From NCBI GenBank assembly GCA_032718475.1, contig JAUCBJ010005072.1, positions 1 to 59,114 of the forward strand: a DNA stretch of 59,114 nucleotides, read 5' to 3'. The DNA is from Nemertoderma westbladi (taxonomy: Eukaryota; Xenacoelomorpha; Nemertodermatida; Nemertodermatidae). The number at the start of each line of letters is the position of its first letter. The first letter of the stretch is position 1. The notes under the pieces were generated by a model. That model had not been told where the DNA came from. It saw nothing but the letters and a program-made list of their open reading frames with translations, and searched no databases. The position numbers were made by a program, and so were the translations under genes. Of this stretch, positions 34,619 to 46,318 are shown piece after piece.

Positions 34619-34990
34619 TTACATTATGTCAACTTAACAACGTTCTGGTGAATTACTCGTAACGCTGCAAAGTACTACTTTGCAGCCAATAACTTTAATT
34701 AGATTTAAATGTATAATTAACCTGTTAATAAGTTTCACTTATATTCGATATAGTACATGATTAAAATGTATAAATGAGTATCCATAAAATCCTTTCCTCA
34801 CATAACGAACGCTGATAAGTTGACATAATGTCAAAATTACATACATCATTGCTTGCAAAGGTCACTTTTTAGCGTTAAAGACCCTTGTTTATTTATGCAA
34901 ACCTCCCTCGCTTCGCTCGCTCGGTACATAAATAAACTCGAGTCATAACGCTGCAAAGTGCTACTTTGCACACAATGATGTAAATAATTA
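34619..34990. repeat. Short inverted and palindromic repeats
   Basis: ACATTATGTCAACTTA at about 34620 recurs inversely as TAAGTTGACATAATGT at about 34816. A palindrome of the type TGCAAAGTACTACTTTGCA occurs near 34667 and, with one change, near 34958; a related form is near 55625. CTCGCTTCGCTCGCTCGG lies between. It looks like a small foldback family; no gene. Confidence 0.6.
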
Positions 34991-35469
34991 TTCCTCCCAG
35001 ACGAGATTATAGTTTCCGTGGAACTAATTAATTAAACATTAATAAATTAAACATATAAAGATAAAGTTATAAAATAATCGATTACTAATGTTCAGTACAT
35101 TATTTGATATATTATACATACATACAGTTCTTAGTATTGGCAGAAAGTATGACTTAAATTTTTTGCACCAAATATATCAAGAAATATTTGTGCTGCGTGA
35201 AAATTTGGATTGTTCTAAATTAGGAAAACACCAGTAAAATAGTAAAACACCCGGAAAACAGTGAAAATGTTGATCAGCTGTAAATTTACCACATGTACTA
35301 ACTCTAAATTGGTAATCATAAATGTACTCCTCGCATAGCACACCTTACGTAGGCCTAATCACTGTAAAAAATAGTGAAAACACTATAAACACTCTGGAAA
35401 ACAGAAAACAGTGAAAAAATAATCAGCATTAAATTTTACGTACTCAGTATGCTGCTGAAAATATATTGA

Positions 35470-35985
35470 AAGAGTCTAACACTACGCATAAGGCATTGTT
35501 ACTGGGCAACCAAGGAATATTAACCAATCAGCATCACAGTAAAGATATTGCTGTATTCTGGTATTACATATACATAGTCAGTGTATTTCCAGTATTCAAG
35601 TACAGTAATGTTAGGGTTGGATGTTGAACAGTTAAAGTGCAGACCAGAAGCTATGATATTTAATTTTAAGACAGCAAGATAGCTGGTTATACTTTTGTAG
35701 TGCAGTGACATACCGGTCATGCTGGCAGCGCAGATGCAAGAGCTACAGTATAACCGTATCTGGTCAGTATGGTTTTATGATATTAATGGTATTCTTAATA
35801 CTAAATACCGCAACTTCTACACTTTAATTGTTCAACATCCAACACTAACAATACTGTAATACATGAATACCAGAATAGAGCAATACTGTACTGTGTCTCT
35901 ACCGGTTGACCGGTAAAATAAGGATAGTGCTGAACTGCATACTGATTGGTGACTATTCCTTGGATGCCCAGCAACAATGCTTTCT
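35470..35985. repeat. Imperfect inverted repeat, arms about 180 bp
   Basis: The left arm (TGGGCAACCAAGGAATA, ACCAATCAG, GTTGGATGTTGAAC) pairs with the right arm (GTTCAACATCCAAC, CTGATTGGT, TATTCCTTGGATGCCCA) with mismatches and small indels. Confidence 0.7.
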
Positions 35986-36792
35986 GCGTAGAAGTAGACT
36001 CCTTAAATTTATTTTTTAGCAGCATATACAGTAGGTAAAATTTAATGGAGATCATTTATTCCACTGTTTTCCGCAATGTAATGCAGCCATCAAAACGTTA
36101 AAAATACTATAGCGTACCATATACGGTCTAGGACGCGGCATATGTGAGCTTGCAGTATACGCTTCAGCCAGGAAGGGATTAATGGCAGGTCTAAAAATAT
36201 TATTGTATATAATATTATTAATATTAATAAATTATTAATATAATATTATTATAAATACTGTATGAAAAAACTAGAAAATACTAGAAAAAAATAGGAATTA
36301 AAATTTTGAGGATATTTACTGAATTATATGTGATCTTCATGAATTTTTGCATAGTGACTTAATATCAGAGATTGATATGAAGTTATTAAATGTCTGTTAT
36401 GATTATTCCAGTTGAGGTTCTTCCATCTAAATACACGCTTACTCTACTTCCTGTGATATTTCTACTTTTTGTCCCGCACTTTGCGTAAAGTGTGGGACAC
36501 CTGTATACCACAAAACATGAGACACCACAAACAAACTAAGTATTCCAGATTAAAGGTACATATATTTTTTGTTTCATGATCTATCCTGTACAAACGAAAT
36601 ATGGTGTTCACCGTAAAGTGCGGGACATTATTATGTAAGTAGACTTTGAGCAATGAGTTTTTGGACAAAACGTTGTTTTAATTTACAGCAAATAATTTCA
36701 TTAGAAAATATGATTGTTTTGCTTCGAAAAGTACTCTATTACGCTACGTTACCTTCTGCCTAAAGCTACTTCATAAAACGCGGTTGTCATGA

Positions 36793-37040
36793 AATGCACT
36801 CAGTTAACTCCGTGGTTCACTGTATGCACTCAGATCACTCCATGGTTCAGTGTATGCACTCAGTTCACTCTGTGGTTCACTGTATGCACTCAGTTCACTC
36901 CATGGTTTACTGTATGCACTCAGTTCACTCTGTGGTTCACTGTATGCACTCAGTTCACTCCATGGTTTACTGTATGCACTCAGTTCACTCTGTGGTTCAC
37001 TGTATGCACTCAGTTCACTCTATGGTTCTCTGTATTTTTG
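36793..37040. repeat. 30-bp tandem repeat, about 8 copies
   Basis: The unit TGTATGCACTCAGTTCACTC plus 10 more bases is repeated. Alternating CCATGGTTTAC and TGTGGTTCAC variants give a 60-bp higher order. All three plus frames are open only because the unit length is divisible by three and free of stops; not a gene. Confidence 0.92.
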
Positions 37041-37209
37041 CAGTTTTAAAGGTAAGGGCGAATGATACCAGGTTTCAGAATGTTAACCAATATTGATGCG
37101 GTTTTTGTGTTAAATTTGTAAACCGCATCATATAGCTTCTGAAAATTGATATGAGAAGCAATAATTCACTTTTAAAAAATGGCACTGCGGTTAACATTTG
37201 CATATAAAC

Positions 37210-38090
37210 ACCATAACCCTTAATACAACTACCATTTGTAGGGGGTCGGAGCCCCCCCCCCCCCCCCCCCCCCTAATTTTTTTCAAATTTCAATAAAATG
37301 CTACGAAATTTGGTATGATGATAGAACGATACCTTTTCTTACTGGTGGCCTGGCCGGATTTTTTAATTTATGAGCTATTTCGATACAACAAGCCGTTAAA
37401 AATCGTATATTTCGCAATATTAAGCCACCTCCGTCAGCTTTATTTTTCGTCTTTGGAATGCGATCTAGATATCATTAGAACCGCCTTCATCTGCAGATTC
37501 CGAATATGAAACCCGTTGTAAATTTCACCAAGAACTTCCGGAGATATTATCAAAATACTAAGGTGTAAATTTATGTGATGTAAATCGCTATAATTCTAAT
37601 GTTTTTTTTACTAAATTCTAGAATATTAATTATGGGTAATGAAAAAACAAGATGGAGAGTTTTATACGCTCAGCTAAATAACAATTAATATTCTAGAATA
37701 AAGACAACAAAACATCAGAATTATAGCGATTTACGTCTCTGAATTTACACATTAGTATTTGGATAATATCTTTACCAGTTATTGGTTAAATTTAAAACGG
37801 TTTTCAGATTCGGAATCTACAGACGAAGGCGCTTCAAATGATATCTAGATTACATTCCAAGGACGTAAAATAAAGTCCACGGAGGTGGTTAAACATTGCT
37901 AAATAGACATTTTTTAAGGGATTGTTGTATGGAAATAACTGAAAAATTGAAAATCCGGCCAGGCCACCAGTAAGAAAAGGTGTCGATCTATCATCATACC
38001 GAATTTCGTAGCATTTTATTGAAATTTGAAAAAAATTAGGGGGGGTGGCTCCGACCCCCTAAAAAGGGTTGTTGTATTAAGGGTTATGGT
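37210..38090. mobile_element. Long inverted-repeat (foldback) element
   Basis: Ends read ACCATAACCCTTAATACAAC and its inverse. Arms of about 390 bp (37210-37600 and 37680-38090) are about 90 percent alike by eye, share ATGCTACGAAATT and GGCCTGGCCGGATTTT, and meet at a spacer of roughly 80 bp. Each arm has a G/C tract near its end (22 C at 37252-37273). No transposase and no clear target duplication. A relative occupies about 47450-48870. Confidence 0.82.
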
Positions 38091-38290
38091 ATATTATAGC
38101 CTATAGTGTTTTCCCTATGTTTTACGATGATTAACTTAAGGTACCGTATGCTGTGTGAGGAGTACATTTAGGATTGTCAATTCAGAGAATTCAGAGTACA
38201 TAAGTTAAATTTACTGCTGATCAATATTTTCACTGTTTTCCGGGTGTTTTTTAGTGTTTTACTGTTTTTTTTTAACTAGTTTTTCCTAAT

Positions 38291-38869
38291 GTGCGTGGAG
38301 TGGTTAATTTTAATTGTGTCATAAGTTATATTAATCGTAAGTATATATCTAGGATTTCTTCCAAATATTAATTTCGGGTCTACAATATTACGTTGCATAG
38401 ATACAGTTACGGAAATTCTTAGGGGATATTCCGGAATTTATGAAAAATAATTTTTTTTTTCAAGCATTTCAAACTTATTTCTTAAATAATTCTTAATTTT
38501 CCAAGCATTATTCACTAATAACTAACTATTCCATATATTCCCCTAATCTACTACTAAGAAACTACTACTAGAAATAATGGCTGATTGAAAAGAGTTTGTA
38601 AAGGGTACATCTAGTATTTCTTTTTATTAGGATTTTTATGAAAAATAATGGAATTTGGTATTTTTTGGGAATTTACCCTTGGGCTCTCCGTATTATATGT
38701 AACTGAAAACTGAACTAAATTATTTCTTATTGGAACACCTAATAATTCGTGCTCTGTAGTTTATATTCCCTAGGACTGAATCAAATTAGCATTATTTCCT
38801 ATGAAAAAATTAAATTGTTCTAAAAAAACGAATATCATTCACAAAAAATATTGGTTGAAAACCCAAGTT
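38291..38869. other. No gene seen; probable 3' flank of the Kelch gene
   Basis: AT-rich. A minus-strand AATAAA at about 38622-38627 lies some 245 bases after the Kelch stop codon and could be its poly(A) signal. Confidence 0.4.
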
Positions 38870-39171
38870 CTACATAATGATGTTCTGTTGATGATATACA
38901 TATGCTGCCCCTAATGCATGGAAGTGGGAATCATCACTTATAGGTATGCTGTAGTCGCATAACGACCATGTACAGCTCTGTTCATCAAATATTTCTATGG
39001 TCTTATTAGTTCCCGATTGGGTAGTATTCCCGCCATATACAATAGCCTTTCCGTTTAGGTAGTCCGATTTAAGCCAGGATTTTCGACTGCTACTGGGGCT
39101 TCGGCAGGTTGTAGACGCACCAGTCGAAGGAATGTAAATGTGGCAACAGTTCATACCAATTATCAACAATC
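38870..39171 (-). CDS. Kelch-repeat protein, last exon
   Basis: Minus strand: acceptor CTATTTTCAG, then one base completing a lysine codon, 99 more codons, and TAG at 38872-38870. The exon begins LLIIGMNCCHIYIPSTG and contains AIVYGGN, followed by IEIFDEQSCTWSLCDYSIP, the G-G and F-D...W pattern of a Kelch blade. Its phase fits exactly the donor at 46318. It would close a C-terminal beta-propeller, the substrate-binding part of Kelch-type ubiquitin ligase adaptors. The preceding exon is 7.1 kb away. Confidence 0.75.
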
Positions 39172-39312
39172 TGAAAATAGAATTATATAGTCATTATAAT
39201 ATATCCCCCAATAATATACCGCCCAAACTCCTGCTCCCCTCCACCCCCATCGAAACAGCGGCCACTTATTGAAATTGATATCTATTTTTATCTGGTAAAT
39301 AGCTCCAGTGTT

Positions 39313-40188
39313 GATAGTTCTTTTTACAGAACACAAGCGAACACACAAGAACACACCCGAACACACTCCAAAAACTGCCGAACGCAATCGAACACAGTCG
39401 AAAATAGAAAGAGCACAAAAAAATAACACCGGGTTCCAACTTTTAGACCAAATTAGCCACGCGTTGCTTTTCTATAAGAAAATTTCCGAAATTATTGAAT
39501 AAAATTGTCGCGAAATTAAATATTCATTTATCAGGTAGGCCTATCATTTATTGTGTACTGCTGTAATGTAAACAAACTATGTAGGGAAGCCTACCGGGTA
39601 CCGCACGCGCACCTGTCACATATATAGTAATAGCGGGTTAGCGTTAGCTAATAGGCCTGTTTGCCTGTGTACTGGAATAGCTTGGTCTGGGACTGATTGC
39701 TGAGGAGGATATGAATCAGGAAGTTAGGCCCGTTACCGTACGCACTGTACATGACGTACGGTACAACATAGGTACCGGTACCTACCTGCCTACTACTGCA
39801 GTACTGCACCGGAATATAAAGAGCTGGGTTCCGGTTAGGTACCTACCCTGACAGGTACCGGTAGGGATCTCTGTCCCGGTGCTAACCACACTTAATTTAG
39901 GGTTACTACTGTACTATGTTAAATTATTATTAGTTGTAGGCTTACTCTAGGCTAGGCCTGATCTGACAATAAATTAATATTTAATTTCGCGACAATTTTA
40001 TTCAATAATTTGGGAATTTTCTTATAGAAAAGTAACGCGTGGCTAATTTTATCTAAAAGTTGGTACCCGGTGTTATTTTTTTGTGCTCTTTCTATTTTCG
40101 ACTGTGTTCGATTGTGTTCGGCAGTTTTTGGAGTGTGTTCGGGTGTGTTTCTATTGTGTTCGCTTGTGTTCTGTAAAAAGATCTATCC
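39313..40188. mobile_element. Mutator-like non-autonomous element, 10-bp TSD
   Basis: CTCCAGTGTT occurs directly at 39303-39312 and 40189-40198. Between them arms of about 250 bp are inverted copies: the left starts GATAGTTCTTTTTACAGAAC and the right, read inversely, GGATAGATCTTTTTACAGAAC, both followed by CACAAGCGAACACA. Long terminal inverted repeats with 9-11-bp target duplications are typical of Mutator-like elements. The 350-bp middle is rich in GGTACC and codes for nothing. It sits in the Kelch intron, 750 bp upstream of the lipase-like gene. Confidence 0.85.
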
Positions 40189-40942
40189 CTCCAGTGTTTT
40201 GTTTTATGGTATTTAGAATAAGTGAAAAAAATTAACAAAATGCAGTAAATTTTGTTCATGATTATTTTTGGGATTAGTTCGACCCATCAACGACCTATCA
40301 AAGTAACAGCTCATAGCGTACTCAATTAATTAATAGAGTACGCTATGTATCAGCTATTTATTAAAACTATTTTTAACGTTCTAGAACAAACAAAACAGTT
40401 TATATACTAGCTAATTTTTTTTTATTTTATAGAACTTTTAAATCTATTTTTATAGAATTGTAGCATAGTGGCACAAATAGTGTTCTAGCTAACTACTTTA
40501 AGAATATTGTTGGTACTCTTCTCTTTTATAATCATAGAATTTGCTTTAGCCATCCTAGAAAAATATACTACAGGAATAATATTGATAATATTGGCGACAA
40601 CAATTCATCATCAACAATTTATATTGGTTTACAAGGATCGTTCATCTATCATCAGGTCTCCTCAAAATTTCTTAGCTTTTTGCCTTTAATAATTGCATAA
40701 TGGAAAACAAGGGAGACACGGGGAACCGTGTTCTTAAATGTATTTAATTATTAAACGAATGTTATTGTTATTTAATATTTAACCTTATCATAGGAATTAA
40801 ACAGCCATGCGGAGTAAAATGTACCAATAAATTATTATGTAATAAAACCAATAAATCCTGCCAAATTGTAATATTTTGAAATTATTTAATTAGAAACTGA
40901 AATTGAGAGAAACAGAAACTGAAGCTCAATTATATTAGAATA

Positions 40943-42262
40943 ATGTCGTCTACCATTAGTAATAGCGGCAGTTCTAAGCATGGAGTTCATAGACTTTCTA
41001 GCTTAGTCAGCATGGCAGCCGTAGATGAGACATCGACATTATCCGTATGCGCCCAACGAGCAAAGGTGAGCTACTTCACCGGTGTAAGAGGAATCCCACT
41101 TTATACCATGATGTGGATGCCCCCGGCAGATATGGAAGCAAAGAGTCTAATATTTTTCTCGCATGGGTGGTCGGGTCACGTGACATACTACGCGCGTTTA
41201 GCTAATATCCTCAATAAGGACGGCCACATAGTGTTTGGTCATGATCACGAATTTCATGGTCGCAGTCTCCCGCCTACCTTAAAGAATTCCGGCCGAGTAG
41301 ACAATTTCCACAATCTGGTGAACGATGTTATAAATCACATACGGGATGTTCAAAAGACTTACAATTTGCCAACCTTTATCATGGGTCATTCATTGGGTGG
41401 TGCAGTGGCGTTCGCTGCAGCGCAGAAAGAACCAGACATGTTCAAAGGTGTAATACTGAAAAGTGCTGGTCTTTGCACTGAAACGAAAAAGGTAACACAG
41501 CTTATGCTTCGTTTTATTAAGTTTATGGCTCGAGTTCGACCAAACTACATAGTTGCGGCCAGCAAACCAGAATTACGTAAACTCTCGCATTTAGACATTG
41601 AAGCTGACGAATTCGAGAATGATCCGCATGTATATCACGGCCCAATGAACGCCAGAACAGCGGCAAATATTCTAAAGGCAATTTATCGCAATGAAAAGAA
41701 ATTTGGCATGGTCCAGTGGCCGTTTCTTATTCAACACGGTGATGATGACTCTATATGCGAAATAAATGGTGCGAGACGGCTATTTGATAAGTCAAACAGC
41801 CCAGTGAAAGATTTTGTAACCTACCATGGCGGCAAACACCATCTCTTATGTGAAATTCCAGAGGTCACTAATCAGGTGGTTCACGATATGAGAATTTGGA
41901 TTTTAAAACAACTGGAACGCACACCTTCTGATCCCGTTGAAACCAGCAATAGAACATTTGGGCCAAATAAACAGAGAAGGGCAACAAATCAGAGCAATTT
42001 TGTAATTGCTGCTAGTACGAGTTTGATGAGAAAGCTCCACCGCAGAAAGTCAAAAGAACCAAATGAAAAGAAGATTGAAACGTCAAAAACAAAACTTGCT
42101 TCAAAAAAATGGTACAAAAAAATTAGAACACCGACCTTGTATTCGTCGAAGAAATGTAATGAGCTCACAAATGTGGTTGAAGAGAAATCATCAGGTACAT
42201 ATCTTGGTGCAAAAGAAGCTACTTGTGTAATTACATCTATTTGTGCAAATGAGGCTACTTGA
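40943..42262 (+). CDS. Monoglyceride-lipase-like alpha/beta hydrolase
   Basis: Single exon, 439 codons, ATG to TGA. The hydrolase core spans about residues 45-325. Oxyanion-hole HG is at 74-75 (FSHGWSGH), the nucleophile is Ser150 in GHSLGG, the acid is probably Asp269 (QHGDDDSIC) and the base His299 (GGKHHLLCEIPEV). The pattern matches monoacylglycerol lipase, which releases fatty acid and glycerol from monoacylglycerols, including 2-arachidonoylglycerol; lysophospholipase activity is an alternative. Unlike the usual roughly 300-residue enzyme it has a 40-residue N-terminal extension and a basic, Lys/Ser-rich tail from about 325 to 439. It lies antisense within a 7.1-kb intron of the Kelch gene and lacks introns, which suggests a retrocopy or an ancient intron loss. 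Met24 is an alternative start. Confidence 0.9.
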   Translation: MSSTISNSGSSKHGVHRLSSLVSMAAVDETSTLSVCAQRAKVSYFTGVRGIPLYTMMWMPPADMEAKSLIFFSHGWSGHVTYYARLANILNKDGHIVFGHDHEFHGRSLPPTLKNSGRVDNFHNLVNDVINHIRDVQKTYNLPTFIMGHSLGGAVAFAAAQKEPDMFKGVILKSAGLCTETKKVTQLMLRFIKFMARVRPNYIVAASKPELRKLSHLDIEADEFENDPHVYHGPMNARTAANILKAIYRNEKKFGMVQWPFLIQHGDDDSICEINGARRLFDKSNSPVKDFVTYHGGKHHLLCEIPEVTNQVVHDMRIWILKQLERTPSDPVETSNRTFGPNKQRRATNQSNFVIAASTSLMRKLHRRKSKEPNEKKIETSKTKLASKKWYKKIRTPTLYSSKKCNELTNVVEEKSSGTYLGAKEATCVITSICANEAT

Positions 42263-42590
42263 ACAAATACTAGAATATCGTGTATCATTATAAGTTGCCG
42301 AGTTACCCAGTCACCAAGGAGAGTTCAATATGTAGCTACTCAGAATAATCCTACCGCAGGATTGGTGACGTCAGCAATTTCCGATACAACATATGATTAT
42401 GAGCAGCTGTGCCTTCGGCTGCACATTGATTACCATACACGGGATTTTAATTGAAACAAAAATGTATAACAATAGGGTTTCCTGACAACATTATATATTT
42501 TCAATGCCGACAATAACAAGTAATCAATAGGATTGCATTGAGTTTACTTTTTTTTTACTACATAATGTAAAATTTAACATTCTCTCGTCC

Positions 42591-43625
42591 CTTTATTAAC
42601 CTCGCTGGCGCTCGGTAAATAAAATGCCTCGAGAATAATGAAAAAAGTTAAAAAAAAATTTCCCACGTAATAAATAATTATTATTACATCCCATTTTTAT
42701 ACTAGTTAAATGGAGATAATTTTAGCGATTGGATATTAAATGACTGGACATATTAACTATTTATTTTGAAATACTTGTTATTTTCTTGGGCAACAAGTTT
42801 CCCCACGTGTGAGGGAGTCCATTAACAAGTTACAGAAACAAGTTGCTCTAATGGAGGTTTTCCCTACCAAGTTGGGGAAAATGTTCTAGAAAATATACGG
42901 CTAAGCAACAAAACTAGACCGACTCATTTCATATTTTATGTCCTGGAATATTAATAGCAATAATTCCGTATAATCGTATAATCGTATAATCCCTCCTTGT
43001 GTTTGTATGAAATATGAAACAGAGATAAGTTGACTTCCCGACGTCTTACTGGGTGAATTTTATCACATTAAATTTAACTAAGTTACCTGCAACGTTATGT
43101 AAAATTACCTTTATTAACCTCGCTGGCGCTCGGTAAATAAAATGCCTCGAGAATAATGAAAAAAGTTAAAAAAAATTTTCCCACGTAATAAATAATTATT
43201 ATTACATCCCATTTTTATACTAGTTAAATGGAGATAATTTTAGCGATTGGATATTAAATGACTGGACATATTAACTATTTATTTTGAAATACTTGTTATT
43301 TTCTTGGGCAACAAGTTTCCCCACGTGTGAGGGAGTCCATTAACAAGTTACAGAAACAAGTTGCTCTAATGGAGGTTTTCCCTACCAAGTTGGGGAAAAT
43401 GTTCTAGAAAATATACGGCTAAGCAACAAAACTAGACCGACTCATTTCATATTTTATGTCCTGGAATATTAATAGCAATAATTCCGTATAATCGTATAAT
43501 CGTATAATCCCTCCTTGTGTTTGTATGAAATATGAAACAGAGATAAGTTGACTTCCCGACGTCTTACTGGTTGAATTTTATCACATTAAATTTAACTAAG
43601 TTACCTGCAACGTTATGTAAAATTA
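42591..43625. repeat. 518-bp tandem duplication
   Basis: 42591-43107 and 43109-43625 are nearly identical, period 518; I saw only an A-run length change near 42650/43170 and G/T near 43050/43571. Each copy begins CTTTATTAACCTCGCTGGCG. Recent duplication; no coding frame. Confidence 0.95.
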
Positions 43626-43869
43626 TTTACATTTAAAGAACATAGTATTACTGGCACATAGGACGGGGTCTCATGACGAATCAAAATTCAACTACCTGCA
43701 GGGAAAAATCTAGTCAGATAACAGGTGACTACGAGCAAAATGGAACTGTACAGGTAACCTGGGGCATTGATTTTAATTTATTGTTTTTGTTAGAAAAACG
43801 TACCACTGCAAATGGCTCATTTCCCGTAATTGATAAAAATTATCATTGTTAATTCGCCGAGACGAGATA

Positions 43870-46017
43870 TTATTTCAACACCTCCCCCACACTCCATCCC
43901 GCCCTGACCCATCAACACCTCCCCCACACTCCATCCCGCCCTGCCCCATCAACACCTCCCCCACACTCCATCCCACCCTGCCCCATCAACACCTCCCCCA
44001 CACTCCATCCCGCCCTGCCCCATCAACACCTCCCCCACACTCCATCCCGCCCTGCCCCATCAACACCTCCCCCACACTCCATCCCGCCCTGCCCCATCAA
44101 CACCTCCTCCACACTCCATCCCGCCCTGCCCCATCAACACCTCCCCCACACTCCATCCCGCCCTGCCTCATCAACACCTCCCCCACACTCCATCCCGCCC
44201 TGCCCCATCAACACCTCCCCCACACTCCATCCCGCCCTGCCCCATCAACACCTCCCCCACACTCCATCCCGCCCTGCCCCATCAACACCTCCCCCACACT
44301 CCATCCCGCCCTGCCCCATCAACACCTCCCCCACACTCCATCCCGCCCTGCCCCATCAACACCTCCCCCACACTCCATCCCGCCCTGCCCCATCAACACC
44401 TCCCCCACACTCCATCCCGCCCTGCCCCATCAACACCTCCCCCACACTCCATCCCGTACTGCCTCATCAACACCTCCCCCACACTCCATCCCGCCCTGCC
44501 CCATCAACACCTCCCCCACACTCCACCCTGCCCTGCCCCATCAACACCTCCCCCACACTCCATCCCGCCCTGCCCCATCAACACCTCCCCCACACTCCAT
44601 CCCGCCCTGCCCCATCAACACCTCCCCCACACTCCATCCCGCCCTGCCCCATCAACACCTCCCCCACACTCCATCCCGCCCTGCCCCATCAACACCTCCC
44701 CCACACTCCATCCCGCCCTGCCCCATCAACACCTCCCCCACACTCCATCCCGCCCTGCCCCATCAACACCTCCCCCACACTCCATCCTGCCCTGCCCCAT
44801 CAACACCTCCCCCACACTCCATCCCGCCCTGCCCCATCAACACCTCCCCCACACTCCATCCTGCCCTGCCCCATCAACACCTCCCCCACACTCCATCCTG
44901 CCCTGCCCCATCAACACCTCCCCCACACTCCATCCTGCCCTGCCCCATCAACACCTCCCCCACACTCCATCCTGCCCTGCCCCATCAACACCTCCCCCAC
45001 ACTCCATCCTGCCCTGCCCCATCAACACCTCCCCCACACTCCATCCTGCCCTGCCCCATCAACACCTCCCCCACACTCCATCCTGCCCTGCCCCATCAAC
45101 ACCTCCCCCACACTCCATCCCGCCCTGCCCCATCAACACCTCCCCCACACTCCATCCTGCCCTGCCCCATCAACACCTCCCCCACACTCCATCCCGCCCT
45201 GCCCCATCAACACCTCCCCCACACTCCATCCTGCCCTGCCCCATCAACACCTCCCCCACACTCCATCCTGCCCTGCCCCATCAACACCTCCCCCACACTC
45301 CATCCCGCCCTGCCCCATCAACACCTCCCCCACACTCCATCCTGCCCTGCCCCATCAACACCTCCCCCACACTCCATCCCGCCCTGCCCCATCAACACCT
45401 CCCCCACACTCCATCCTGCCCTGCCCCATCAACACCTCCCCCACACTCCATCCTGCCCTGCCCCATCAACACCTCCCTCACACTCCATCCTGCCCTGCCC
45501 CATCAACACCTCCCCCACACTCCATCCTGCCCTGCCCCATCAACACCTCCCCCACACTCCATCCTGCCCTGCCCCATCAACACCTCCCCCACACTCCATC
45601 CTGCCCTGCCCCATCAACACCTCCCCCACACTCCATCCTGCCCTGCCCCATCAACACCTCCCCCACACTCCATCCCGCCCTGCCCCATCAACACCTCCAC
45701 CACACTCCATCCTGCCCTGCCCCATCAACACCTCCCCCACACTCCATCCCGCCCTGCCCCATCAACACCTCCCCCACACTCCATCCTGCCCTGCCCCATC
45801 AACACCTCCCCCACACTCCATCCTGCCCTGCCCCATCAACACCTCCCCCACACTCCATCCCGCCCTGCCCCATCAACACCTCCACCACACTCCATCCCGC
45901 CCTGCCCCATCAACACCTCCCCCACACTCCATCCCGCCCTGCCCCATCAACACCTCCCCCACACTCCATCCCGCCCTGCCCCATCAACACCTCCCCCACA
46001 CTCCATCCCGCCCTGCC
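43870..46017. repeat. 37-bp minisatellite, about 58 copies
   Basis: Unit of 37 bases starting CACCTCCCCCACACTCCATC and ending CTGCCCCATCAA. The plus strand is almost free of G and has no stop in any frame, so three units give a 37-residue pseudo-peptide and a false 735-codon frame. Copies fall into two classes, with CCCGC or CCTGC at one site: the first predominates at both ends, the second in the middle (about 44785-45850). It lies in the Kelch intron. Confidence 0.97.
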
Positions 46018-46318
46018 CGCTTGTCTCTATTATGGAAATGGCATCATTTTTAGATCGTAACTTTTCGATTATCGATCTTTTATGGGCATGTATTGACAAT
46101 CGTAAAGTTACAATCGTCGTAAGTGTTTTATGCATACGGGCCAATATACTGTATAGACTAGAAAGACCCCAATGAGACGGCTAGGAGCCCGCTCGAAGAA
46201 TCCTATCCAAGTAAATCATTAATCGAAAGAATCGTTCGATTAAAATAATTACGATTTTACCAAATTAACCAAAATTAAGGCTTAATGATTAATTATTACA
46301 AATAAAATTAAAACTTAC
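46018..46318. other. Kelch intron, donor side
   Basis: Unique-looking AT-rich intron ending (minus strand) at the donor AA|GTAAGT of the Kelch exon. Confidence 0.5.

Larger units (their letters stand above)
35215..38290. mobile_element. Inverted-repeat pair about 3 kb apart
   Basis: The segment 35215-35390 (with CACCCGGAAAACAGTGAAAA and AAATGTACTCCTC) recurs in inverse orientation at about 38105-38290. Between them lie another inverted repeat (35470-35980), a 30-bp tandem array and the long palindromic element at 37210-38090. The outer pair may be the termini of one large composite or two inverse copies of a smaller repeat. No protein-coding gene was found. Confidence 0.55.

Noticed and set aside
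36793-37040. CRISPR-like regular repeats
   Set aside because: Units are contiguous without unique spacers and the DNA is eukaryotic.
36789-37096. Three overlapping plus-strand frames over a 10-residue repeat
   Set aside because: Product of a 30-bp tandem repeat open in all frames.
43846-46053. 735-codon open frame, Pro/His-rich
   Set aside because: It is the 37-bp minisatellite read through; the unit lacks stops in every frame and the peptide has no independent feature.
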